DNA from: Bacillota bacterium
Lineage (GTDB): Bacteria; Bacillota; Clostridia; Acetivibrionales; DSM-1351
NCBI GenBank assembly: GCA_023444055.1
Contig: JAEZRV010000063.1
Coordinates: 25,610 to 89,609, forward strand
Direction: 5' to 3'
Length of the DNA: 64,000 bases
Under the pieces are notes generated by a model, which saw only the letters and a program-made list of their open reading frames with translations, was not told the DNA's origin and ran no database searches. The position numbers and the translations under genes were made by a program. This document shows positions 24,937 through 32,914 of the stretch, piece after piece (the stretch's first letter is position 1; each line of letters starts with the position of its first letter).

Positions 24937-25893
24937 CTATCTGGCTTGGTTTAGTAAATCAATGAACCCACCCTGCAGTTTATTACTTTTTTTCTCAGAT
25001 ATATTATGGTGGAAGCTTTTTAATTGATTATAAAGACTTATATGGTATGCCTCAAGGTATGGATAGCGATGTGATGTTGTATTCACAATAAACTCATAGT
25101 TCTCTTCGGCAACCTTCAGGATTTTATCCAAAACATCTCCAAAGAAAAGAGCATCTCTTACATGAGAACTATTAATAGAGTATAACTCACGAATATTACA
25201 GTATTCCATAACCAGTGATAAGAAATAAGTGCAGTTCCCTTGAAGGATATCTTCTTTCCAGTCTGATAAATCATCCATCATTTGAAACGTTATAACTAGA
25301 TGATCAACTGTCGATGACAGCTCTTGTATGAATTCAGGCTTTTCACTTAGGATGCATGCAGCAGCGGTAATGATTTTAAGTGGAGCAGCTTTCTGAGCCA
25401 CAAGAATGAGGTCTTCTTTTGAATATATCCTACTCTGGTTCATATGCTCCCTTTGTTCCCATGTAACACTATTAGCCCATTGCGTGAAATAGCAGTTAAA
25501 ATATTCCCAAAAGCTTGATTCTGAAGAAAAAAGTGCGCGATATTGCTCCAAGAAGTCAAGGAGGAACAAATTACCCAAGGGAAGCCTATCTCCTTTGTAA
25601 TCGCCTGGAACTGTATCCATCACTGAATCCTGCACCAAAAAATAGAATAGCGCAGGAATGAACCCCCTTGATATCCGAGCGCAAGCTTCATTATTCAAAT
25701 TTAATGGTTTCTTTATCCAATAGGGTAAAAGAAAGCTTAAATGGTTCTTATTAAAATTAGTATCAAGTATATTATACGCGGATAAGAATTTTGCAGTATC
25801 CTCCTTGAAATAGTCTGGGTAATTTAAAATACTTTCTTCAAGAGATAACATAAGTATTTTAAGTTCAGCGTCAAAGTCATGTAAAAAATCCAT
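24937..25893 (-). CDS. Class I isoprenoid synthase-like protein (polyprenyl synthetase/ComQ-like)
   Basis: About 318 alpha-helical residues. Two acidic regions look like the metal-binding motifs of class I enzymes: LVQDSVMDTVPGD (first, degenerate) and FQMMDDLSDWKEDILQGN (second, good). They are the right distance apart. The protein could make a prenyl diphosphate, cyclise one, or, as ComQ does, prenylate a peptide on tryptophan. A frame start at 25905 leaves no gap after AAAGGTGG; the ATG at 25893 has proper spacing. It is transcribed divergently from the membrane histidine kinase at 26127, an arrangement that suggests a signalling link. Confidence 0.6.
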   Translation of the reverse strand: MDFLHDFDAELKILMLSLEESILNYPDYFKEDTAKFLSAYNILDTNFNKNHLSFLLPYWIKKPLNLNNEACARISRGFIPALFYFLVQDSVMDTVPGDYKGDRLPLGNLFLLDFLEQYRALFSSESSFWEYFNCYFTQWANSVTWEQREHMNQSRIYSKEDLILVAQKAAPLKIITAAACILSEKPEFIQELSSTVDHLVITFQMMDDLSDWKEDILQGNCTYFLSLVMEYCNIRELYSINSSHVRDALFFGDVLDKILKVAEENYEFIVNTTSHRYPYLEAYHISLYNQLKSFHHNISEKKSNKLQGGFIDLLNQAR

Positions 25894-26126
25894 AAGTACA
25901 TCCACCTTTGGTTAATATGGTAAAAAATTCTTGATTATTATATAATTTTAGCATAACATGTATATTAATAGAAGATGTACTATAAATATAGCAAAATCAT
26001 TTGCAGTCTTGCTCGGAGCCATTACTATTCAAGCAAGTATTTTGGAAGCAATCCCATTAATATAGCGAGTACTAAATAAATTCTCATATGGGAAAGTTGA
26101 GTTAATAATTTAACAGGAGTAAAAAA

Positions 26127-28580
26127 ATGCAATTAATCATGCTTAAAAGATTTGTGTTTTCACTTTTTATTATAATGAGTATGCTAATTTTATTTCCAAA
26201 TAATTTATGTTGTGCTGTTGCAGATGAAACGGTGCTTTTAAATGATGGATGGATGTACCGTGAAGGAGATTCGCCTATTAATAGTGCTGGATTACCTATC
26301 TGGACACAAGATGGTGGTAATATTGATGGCTGGATTAAGCTTAAAAGCCTCAATGAAATGGATAATACCTTTAAAAACGATCAGCCAGTCTGGTTTAAGA
26401 TAAAATTATCTATGGAGAATAGGGATGCTTCCAGTATTTATTTTAAAAAGCTGCTTGGTCAAGCTTTAGAGGTCTATATTGATTCAGATAAGATTTTTGA
26501 GAGCAAAAGATTTATTTGGTCGTTTACCAATAATGTGAATACAGAAATTGTTACTTTAACTCCTGGATATTTAGGAAAGACATTATTTGTAAAAGCTATT
26601 CCAGGAGCAATACTAAAAGATGTAGGCCCCAGACCAGATGTTATATTTGGAAATACTAAAGATTTGATACCTATTTATTTCAAAGGGAATTTCAATAGTA
26701 TAATTCTAAGATTGATAATTGGGAGCATATCAATATTTTTAGGCTTAGCTTTAATTTTTGTTTCCTTCTTCTTAATAAAATTGCAAAGAAAAAGTTGGAT
26801 ATCAATCGGAGTGGTGGCAATAAATTCTGGTGTTTTAATCGCTCTATGCTCGAATGAATTATATTTGTTCTTGGGTAATTATGAGCAGCTTGCTTTGATT
26901 CTTTATGATATCGTGAAAATTATATTTTTAAACTCTATGACTTATATGCTGATTCAAATACTTGGAGTAAAGCACAAACTGCTTGTTTTAAAAAGGATGT
27001 TTCAGGCACTAAACGTATATTCCATATTATGCTTAATCATGCTATCTATTCATTGCATCTCAGGATATCGGATTTTTACACTGTATCGTCTTTTTACATA
27101 TGACATACTTGGAATTCTATATATTATTGCATTAATTATTATTGCATTTACAGTAATATATCATGCTACAAAAAAAGATACTGAAGCAAAGCTGATTTTA
27201 ATGGGATTCCTTTATTTTATTATTCTGATGGTAGTGGATTTCTTTATATTTTTTGCTATTTCTCGAAGATACCAGGCTGTTCTATGGTATTGGGGCATAC
27301 TTATAGTTATTCTTTCATTTTTAATTATTCTTGGCAAAAGAATACAAAATAATCATTTACAGCTTATCGGGTATTCAAAAGAGCTTGAAATAAAAAATGA
27401 ACAACTTGATAGTATGTGGAAAGAAATAAAAGTATCCAGAGACCAGCTTGCGGAGCTGAACATGACACTGGAATACCGTGTAAACGAAAGAACCAATCAA
27501 CTTGAAGAATCCAATTCAAAACTATCATTAATAAATATGGAGTTATCTGCTTCAAATGAAGAATTAAGCAACACACTAGAGATACTAAAAATTACACAAG
27601 GACAATTGGTAAAAAATGAAAAAATGGCTGTGCTAGGTCAGCTTGTGTCCGGTGTTGCGCATGAAATCAATACACCTTTAGGTGCAATACAAGCTTCCAT
27701 AGCCAACATATCAGAAAAGCTGAAAATATTTTATCGGGAGATACCAAGTTTTTTGAGAAACCTTTCTGAAGAAAGACTTATTGCTTTTATTAACATACTA
27801 AATAAATCTATTGAACATACGAATTATACCTCAACTAAGCAAGAACGTATTTATAGAGATAGTATTGAAAATCAACTTTTAGAGAATGGTATCAACGAAC
27901 CGCATATGCTTTCTGGGATGCTAGCTGTAATGGGTTTGTATGATGTAAAGCCATTTGTTACTTTTCTTAAGGAAAACGATAGCTTTTCTGTTATTAGAAT
28001 GGCTTATCTATTATCAGGATTAAAAAGAAGTGCAGAAACCATTGAAATTGCAGTAGAAAAAACATCAAAAGTGGTTTTTGCACTCAAAACCTATGCTCAT
28101 TTTGATAGCCAAGGTGAAATGAAAAACGTTGATATTAGGGATGGTCTGGATACTGTATTAACATTATATCAAAATAAGATCAAGCAAGGTGTAGAGGTAA
28201 TCAGAAATTATGGGGAAATACCTATGATATTATGCTATCCTGATGAATTGAACCAGGTCTGGACCAACATTATCCATAATTCACTTCAAGCTATGGAATA
28301 CAAAGGTGTGCTTATTGTAAAAGTATACGGAAAAGACAGCAACATAGTAGTGGAAATTACTGATAATGGTTCAGGTATACCTGACGAGATAAAAGAAAGA
28401 ATATTCGAACCATTTTTTACTACAAAGCCTCAGGGTGAAGGCAGTGGATTAGGTCTGGATATTGTAAGAAAGATTATTTCAAAGCATGATGGAAAAATAA
28501 TGGTCAACAGCAGGCCAGGTGAAACTAGATTTAGTGTTTCTATCCCAAGTCGGCTTAAAAATGACATTAACATAGTATAA
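26127..28580 (+). CDS. Membrane sensor histidine kinase with 7TM-type input
   Basis: An 817-residue kinase. An N-terminal signal/anchor is followed by an extracytoplasmic sandwich of about 160 residues, then about seven membrane helices (residues 190-405), a coiled coil, and the H-box SGVAHEINTPLGAIQ near residue 508. Then comes an unusual insert of about 100 residues before the second dimerisation helix. The ATPase domain shows NELNQVWTNIIHNSLQ-like N-box residues (written in the protein as DELNQVWTNIIHNS), DNGSGIPDE, FEPFFTTK and GSGLGLDIV. It is thus catalytically complete. Two response regulators follow on the same strand. The input layout resembles 7TMR-DISM receptors; the ligand is unknown. 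Confidence 0.85.
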   Translation: MQLIMLKRFVFSLFIIMSMLILFPNNLCCAVADETVLLNDGWMYREGDSPINSAGLPIWTQDGGNIDGWIKLKSLNEMDNTFKNDQPVWFKIKLSMENRDASSIYFKKLLGQALEVYIDSDKIFESKRFIWSFTNNVNTEIVTLTPGYLGKTLFVKAIPGAILKDVGPRPDVIFGNTKDLIPIYFKGNFNSIILRLIIGSISIFLGLALIFVSFFLIKLQRKSWISIGVVAINSGVLIALCSNELYLFLGNYEQLALILYDIVKIIFLNSMTYMLIQILGVKHKLLVLKRMFQALNVYSILCLIMLSIHCISGYRIFTLYRLFTYDILGILYIIALIIIAFTVIYHATKKDTEAKLILMGFLYFIILMVVDFFIFFAISRRYQAVLWYWGILIVILSFLIILGKRIQNNHLQLIGYSKELEIKNEQLDSMWKEIKVSRDQLAELNMTLEYRVNERTNQLEESNSKLSLINMELSASNEELSNTLEILKITQGQLVKNEKMAVLGQLVSGVAHEINTPLGAIQASIANISEKLKIFYREIPSFLRNLSEERLIAFINILNKSIEHTNYTSTKQERIYRDSIENQLLENGINEPHMLSGMLAVMGLYDVKPFVTFLKENDSFSVIRMAYLLSGLKRSAETIEIAVEKTSKVVFALKTYAHFDSQGEMKNVDIRDGLDTVLTLYQNKIKQGVEVIRNYGEIPMILCYPDELNQVWTNIIHNSLQAMEYKGVLIVKVYGKDSNIVVEITDNGSGIPDEIKERIFEPFFTTKPQGEGSGLGLDIVRKIISKHDGKIMVNSRPGETRFSVSIPSRLKNDINIV

Positions 28581-28638
28581 TTCTGCAGCTCCTAAATTTT
28601 ATAGTGGCAAAATAAGAAAATGGAGGATGAAAACAACA

Positions 28639-29418
28639 ATGTCTATATTGCAAAAAAAAGCAATAATTTGTATAGATGATGAAATAATTGTTCTTCAGAG
28701 TTTGAGAAACCAACTTGAAGATACTTTCGGATTAGAATATCTTATTGAAGTGGCAGAAAGTGGTCAAGAAGCTTTAGAAGTGTTTAATGACTTGCGTTTA
28801 AGGAATTATGAAATACCTGTGGTAATTTGTGATTATATTATTCCTGGAATGAACGGAGACGAAATTCTTAAGAGAATTCATAAATTGTCGCCAAATACAA
28901 TGAAAATACTACTTACCGGGCAGGCTGGAGTGCAAGGTGTAATAAATACTATCAATTGTGCTAACCTTTTTGAGTACATAGAAAAGCCTTGGACAAAAAG
29001 CGAGTTAAACAGTGCAGTAAAAAGAGCTATTGAATCCTATGAGAATTTTACATTTAGTGAAGAAGAAAATAGAAAACTTATAGATATTAATAATTTAATT
29101 GAGAAAGAAATCTATCAAAAAAACGGTAACTTTTATGGTCTTCAAAAAGAACCTAATGCAAAATGTAATGAGTCAAAACAAGAGATACTAGATGATATTA
29201 GCGAAAACCTACACTGTATTAGCAACCTAAGTATGCCATTGGAAAAGGTTAAATGTAGCATACGACAGCTGGATAGCCTAAGTAATGCAGCAGCATGCAA
29301 GGAAGTTGATGTAGATATATCCACAATGGAAAATATAAAAGATTTGCAAAAAAGGTGTAATCAAGAGTTAGAACAACTAATAGAGAAACTTAATGAAACA
29401 CATAATCAAAACGTATAA
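28639..29418 (+). CDS. Response regulator with unassigned C-terminal region
   Basis: The N-terminal receiver domain has the acidic pair CIDDE, phospho-acceptor VICDYIIPG, LLTGQ and the lysine in EKPW. The remaining 130 residues are helical and charged and show no DNA-binding domain that I know, so it may act by protein contacts. A start at 28627 overlaps its own GGAGG site, so ATG 28639 is preferred. It sits between the kinase and a second, LytTR-type regulator and probably shares their operon. Confidence 0.8.
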   Translation: MSILQKKAIICIDDEIIVLQSLRNQLEDTFGLEYLIEVAESGQEALEVFNDLRLRNYEIPVVICDYIIPGMNGDEILKRIHKLSPNTMKILLTGQAGVQGVINTINCANLFEYIEKPWTKSELNSAVKRAIESYENFTFSEEENRKLIDINNLIEKEIYQKNGNFYGLQKEPNAKCNESKQEILDDISENLHCISNLSMPLEKVKCSIRQLDSLSNAAACKEVDVDISTMENIKDLQKRCNQELEQLIEKLNETHNQNV

Positions 29419-29465
29419 GTAATATCAGATTTGATTTTGCGCAGCTAAGCCACATAGGAGGAAGA

Positions 29466-30680
29466 ATGGATAAGCCGAATATCATTTGTGTAGACGATGA
29501 GATGATTGTTTTATATAGCTTAAGAGAACAATTAGAGATGAGGTTTGGTGCTTCTTATAATATAGAGATAGCAGAAAGTGCCTCTGAGGCTTTAAATTTA
29601 CTGAGAAGCTTTCTTGATGACTCAAAAGAAGTTCCGTTAATGATTGTAGATTACATAATGCCAGAAGTAAGGGGCGATGAGTTATTAAGGCAAGTCCGAC
29701 AAGTTTCTCCTCATACAGTAAACATATTGCTTACAGGTCAGGCAAGCTTAGAAGGGATAAAAAACGCTTTAAATGATGGGAAAATTTTAAAATTCATTAG
29801 TAAACCATGGGATAAAGAGCATTTGTTCCAACATGTATCAGAGGCACTCACTTGCTATAATCAAGGTAAAAGCAGCAGAGAAAAGAACAACCAGCTGAAA
29901 GCAATTAATGAAAAGCTATTACAAATTCTTAATAGTAACGCGAAGGACATTACAAAAGGCCCATTTTATGTAAACATTGATAATAAGTCATTATCAATGC
30001 AACAATGCATCAAGAGTATTTCTAATAAGCTAAAAATATCACTTCATCTTATAAAGATTGGGATAGATGCGGCTTTAGATTTACAAAAGAATATAACTGA
30101 TAATGAACATGATGTTGAACCTATGGACATGATAGGTATAAGTAGCTTTTACAAAACTGCCTCTAATGTAATCGATAATATTGTCTGTACCTTTGAACCT
30201 GGTAACGTTGACAAAATATTCAAAGATTATGATGTTCAAGGCTTTTATGGTATTAATGATAATATGACACAAATAAATAGTAGCATCTCCATGGAGGTCA
30301 ACGGTTTGATAAGCAGAGTAGACCAATTGGAATCTCAGGTAAAAAAAGAATCTGAAAGGATTGCAGTATGGGAGGATAATGAGATACTATTATTCAAATT
30401 GGAAGATATACTATTCTTTACAGCTGAACTTGGGAGCACACTAGCTATAACTAAAAATGGAAAATATAAAGTTAAGGATTCGTTAGATATATTGGAAGAA
30501 AAATTAAATAACCAACAATTTTTTAGGTGCCATAGAAGCTACATTGTAAATTTAAACCATATAAGCAAGGTAACACCCTGGATTGGCTACAACTATATAT
30601 CCAAGTTTGAGGGTTCGCCCCATGAAGTACCTATAAGTAAATCTCGTTTTAAAAAAATGAAGGAGATGCTTGGCATTTAA
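29466..30680 (+). CDS. Response regulator with LytTR DNA-binding domain
   Basis: 404 residues: receiver domain (CVDDEMIVLYSL, MIVDYIMPE, LLTGQ, SKPW) in the first 125, a helical middle of about 160 residues, and a C-terminal LytTR domain (ILFFTAELGSTLAITKNGKY, FRCHRSYIVNLNHI). LytTR regulators such as AgrA and ComE typically control peptide-signalling and bacteriocin operons by binding paired direct repeats. The long middle region is unusual. The start follows AGGAGG. Candidate targets are the divergent isoprenoid cluster upstream and the small-ORF repeats downstream. Confidence 0.88.
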   Translation: MDKPNIICVDDEMIVLYSLREQLEMRFGASYNIEIAESASEALNLLRSFLDDSKEVPLMIVDYIMPEVRGDELLRQVRQVSPHTVNILLTGQASLEGIKNALNDGKILKFISKPWDKEHLFQHVSEALTCYNQGKSSREKNNQLKAINEKLLQILNSNAKDITKGPFYVNIDNKSLSMQQCIKSISNKLKISLHLIKIGIDAALDLQKNITDNEHDVEPMDMIGISSFYKTASNVIDNIVCTFEPGNVDKIFKDYDVQGFYGINDNMTQINSSISMEVNGLISRVDQLESQVKKESERIAVWEDNEILLFKLEDILFFTAELGSTLAITKNGKYKVKDSLDILEEKLNNQQFFRCHRSYIVNLNHISKVTPWIGYNYISKFEGSPHEVPISKSRFKKMKEMLGI

Positions 30681-30683
30681 ATG

Positions 30684-30762
30684 AGGGGGAGCACTATAAT
30701 ATCCCTACTTTAGATAATGAAAATAGATGCTGGTTTGCAAGCCATTATAAAGAAACGAAGTG
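30684..30762 (+). pseudogene. Relic fragment of the NACHT-WD40 defence gene
   Basis: This stretch matches 42236-42315 inside the large defence gene at both DNA and protein level: GEHYNIPTLDNENRCW here, GEHYNIPALDDKNKCW there, followed by ASHY in both. Nothing of the gene is recognisable on either side. It shows that another copy of the gene family was once here, directly behind the LytTR regulator. Confidence 0.75.
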
Positions 30763-30763
30763 T

Positions 30764-30849
30764 AAAGCACCAATTGTGATGAACCGAACCCCTAGAAGTT
30801 AGAACTAGAATCTAGCGATTGGAGTTTGGTTCGTGATGATTGGTGCTTT
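30764..30849. repeat. Long imperfect inverted repeat
   Basis: Arms of 26 bases (30764-30789 and 30824-30849), with few mismatches or G-T pairs, enclose a 34-base loop that contains its own short palindrome (CTAGAA.../TCTAG). It begins AAAGCACCAAT and ends ATTGGTGCTTT. It lies right after the defence-gene relic. It may be a terminator for the LytTR operon, a recombination site, or the end of a mobile element. Confidence 0.6.
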
Positions 30850-30880
30850 ATTAATGCATATTTTGTTGTTTTGAATACTT

Positions 30881-30964
30881 TTAGTAATGGACTTTGTATA
30901 TTATGGGTGGTAATATATTATTATAAGCTAAACGTTTCATGATTAAGAACAATAACTGTATCAT
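30881..30964 (-). CDS. 27-residue small ORF A
   Basis: ATG at 30964 is preceded by TTAGGAGGATT, an ideal site; the frame encodes 27 residues, hydrophobic with a central KRLAY and ending KVHY. Its twin at 31067 has the same length, no indel, and shares LLFLI, KRLAY, NILP and IIYKVHY. It lacks cysteine and is not AgrD-like. It could be a small membrane-active peptide, a type I toxin or a signal peptide. Function is unknown. Confidence 0.5.
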   Translation of the reverse strand: MIQLLFLIMKRLAYNNILPPIIYKVHY

Positions 30965-31066
30965 AATCCTCCTAATAGAGTTTATAGCACTCACTAAATG
31001 CTTAATAAACTAGAGTTAATTAGAAAGATTGACTTCTGGGTGTATATTTTGCTATTTTTTAATACT

Positions 31067-31150
31067 TTAGTAGTGGACTTTGTATATTATGAGTGGTAAT
31101 ATATTGTCATAAGCTAAACGTTTCGCTATTAAGAATAGTAAATGTAGCAT
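31067..31150 (-). CDS. 27-residue small ORF B
   Basis: The duplicate of the ORF at 30881, with the same AGGAGG and start context. Of eight changed codons, three are silent and five alter residues, so selection on the protein is not proven; yet all indels fall outside the frame. The ribosome binding site and about 50 bases upstream are even more conserved than the frame. Confidence 0.5.
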   Translation of the reverse strand: MLHLLFLIAKRLAYDNILPLIIYKVHY

Positions 31151-31264
31151 AATCCTCCTAACAGAGTTTGTAGCACTCACTAAATGCATAATAAACTAGC
31201 TAAAGAATGAGTAAGATATACGAATATTGTTTGTGAATAGTCTTTTCCACAGGGGGTGTTTCTA

Positions 31265-32914
31265 TTGTACAAATTGCTGATTGTAGATGATGAGGAAGAG
31301 GTAAGACAAGGGGTTATTCAAAAAATTCAATGGGACAAGTTTAACTTTGAAATAATTGGCGAAGCCCAAAATGGCATGGAGGCTATGGATATAATTGAAG
31401 ATAATATACCTGATATAATTATCACAGACATATCTATGCCATTAATGAATGGGTTAGAGCTTTCAGAATATATCCAGCTTAATCTTCCTACAGTTAAAAC
31501 TATAATTCTTACAGGTTTTGAGGATTTTAACTTTGCTCAGCAGGCAATTAAATTTGGAGTAGAGGATTATATTTTAAAGCCTGTTCTTCCTAAAGATTTA
31601 AATGAGTTAATGGAAAGACTTAAAAGCAAACTTGACCACGAAATAGAGCAAAAAGAAAATATTATAAAATTAAAGGAACATTTTAACGAAAGTATGCCTA
31701 TTATTAGGGGAAAGTTCCTTTCACGAATCATAGAAAGCGCTGTTGATGAGAAAGAAATTATGAAAAAAATAGCCTTTTTCGATTTAAACTTAACTGGTGG
31801 GTGCTATGTTATTGCAGCTGCAAATATAGATAATAGCGATCAAGACGAAAAGATATTTGACGACAATGATATTGAATTAATGAGGTATGCTGTAAATAAC
31901 ATTGCGATAGAAATTACAGATAAACATGCTATTGGAGAAGCCTTTTTTCATAATAGCGAGCTTGTAATTATATTTAGTCTTGATGAAACTGTTGGTACTG
32001 GTAATCGCAATAATGAGACTATATATAGAAGAGTATACTCTGTATTGGAAGAAATTCGCCAGAATGTTGAGAAATATTTGAAACTAATGGTTACTATAGG
32101 TGTCGGAAGTATTTTTAACAGTCTGTCAAGGCTTAAAGATTCATATAGATCAGCATTAACTGCACTTGAATATAAACGGATAATCGGTGTAAATAGGATT
32201 ATATTAATTGAAGACCTGGAGCCGAAAAGAAAAGATTTTATTGCTTTTGATGAACAGACAGAGCACCGATTAGTTTCTACCATCAAATTTGGAACAGAAA
32301 AAGAAGTAAGTGAAGTAGTAGACCTGATATTTAATAATCTAATTGGAACCAAAGCTGCTTTTCAGGAGTATCAACTATATTTTATAGAAATAGTAGCAGC
32401 AATCTCAAGGATTTGCAGGGATTTTGAAATAGATGCGTCACAAATTCTTGGAATTCGTACAAATCTATATGTTGAAATACTTGAATTCAGTTCTTTTAAT
32501 GAAATAAAAACCTGGGTTGAAGTGATTTGCTTAAAGCTTATGAATTTTATTTCAATCTCTCGGCAAAATACAACCCAAATACTTGTAAAAAAAGCTCAGG
32601 ACTATGTACATGGAAATTACAGTGACGAAGAAATGAGTATTCAAAAAGTATCACAACATCTACATATAAGCTCAAGTTACCTTAGTATGCTTTTTAAAAA
32701 GGAAACTGGGGAAACTTTTTTGAAATATCTTGTACAAGTAAGACTTAATGCTGCAATCGAATTGTTGAATTGTTCATATAAAATAGCAGAAATAGCAGAA
32801 CGTATAGGCTATCCTGATACTAGCTACTTCAGTTACTTTTTCAAAAAAAATTTTGGGATGTCTCCAAGAGAATACCGTAATAAATATGTTACTAAAAAGG
32901 AGTCTTTAACTTGA
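31265..32914 (+). CDS. YesN-type response regulator, AraC family
   Basis: About 549 residues: receiver domain (LLIVDDEEEVRQG, IIITDISMPLMNG, ILTGFEDF, LKPV), a long middle region, and a C-terminal AraC-type pair of helix-turn-helix motifs (SIQKVSQHLHISSSYLSMLF and IAEIAERIGYPDTSYFSYFF). This layout is typical of YesN regulators of carbohydrate uptake. The frame runs from a GTG at 31256, but AGGGGG lies there, so TTG 31265 is the start. Its end overlaps the partner kinase by four bases. Confidence 0.92.
   Translation: MYKLLIVDDEEEVRQGVIQKIQWDKFNFEIIGEAQNGMEAMDIIEDNIPDIIITDISMPLMNGLELSEYIQLNLPTVKTIILTGFEDFNFAQQAIKFGVEDYILKPVLPKDLNELMERLKSKLDHEIEQKENIIKLKEHFNESMPIIRGKFLSRIIESAVDEKEIMKKIAFFDLNLTGGCYVIAAANIDNSDQDEKIFDDNDIELMRYAVNNIAIEITDKHAIGEAFFHNSELVIIFSLDETVGTGNRNNETIYRRVYSVLEEIRQNVEKYLKLMVTIGVGSIFNSLSRLKDSYRSALTALEYKRIIGVNRIILIEDLEPKRKDFIAFDEQTEHRLVSTIKFGTEKEVSEVVDLIFNNLIGTKAAFQEYQLYFIEIVAAISRICRDFEIDASQILGIRTNLYVEILEFSSFNEIKTWVEVICLKLMNFISISRQNTTQILVKKAQDYVHGNYSDEEMSIQKVSQHLHISSSYLSMLFKKETGETFLKYLVQVRLNAAIELLNCSYKIAEIAERIGYPDTSYFSYFFKKNFGMSPREYRNKYVTKKESLT

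Larger units (their letters stand above)
30858..31199. repeat. Tandem direct duplication of about 156 bp
   Basis: Copy A (30858-31013) and copy B (31044-31199) align over their whole length with about nine in ten bases identical and one small indel near the left end. Each carries, on the minus strand, a TTAGGAGG ribosome binding site and a 27-codon ORF, plus about 50 bases of conserved leader upstream. The unit lies between a LytTR operon and a YesN gene. Confidence 0.85.

Noticed and set aside
24937..25893. Calling the gene comQ outright
   Set aside because: Only the second acidic motif is strong and no ComX-like gene is adjacent; the general class I isoprenoid fold is as far as the sequence goes.
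30881..31150. AgrD-type autoinducing peptide precursors
   Set aside because: No cysteine or serine core, no acidic C-terminal tail and no AgrB gene nearby.
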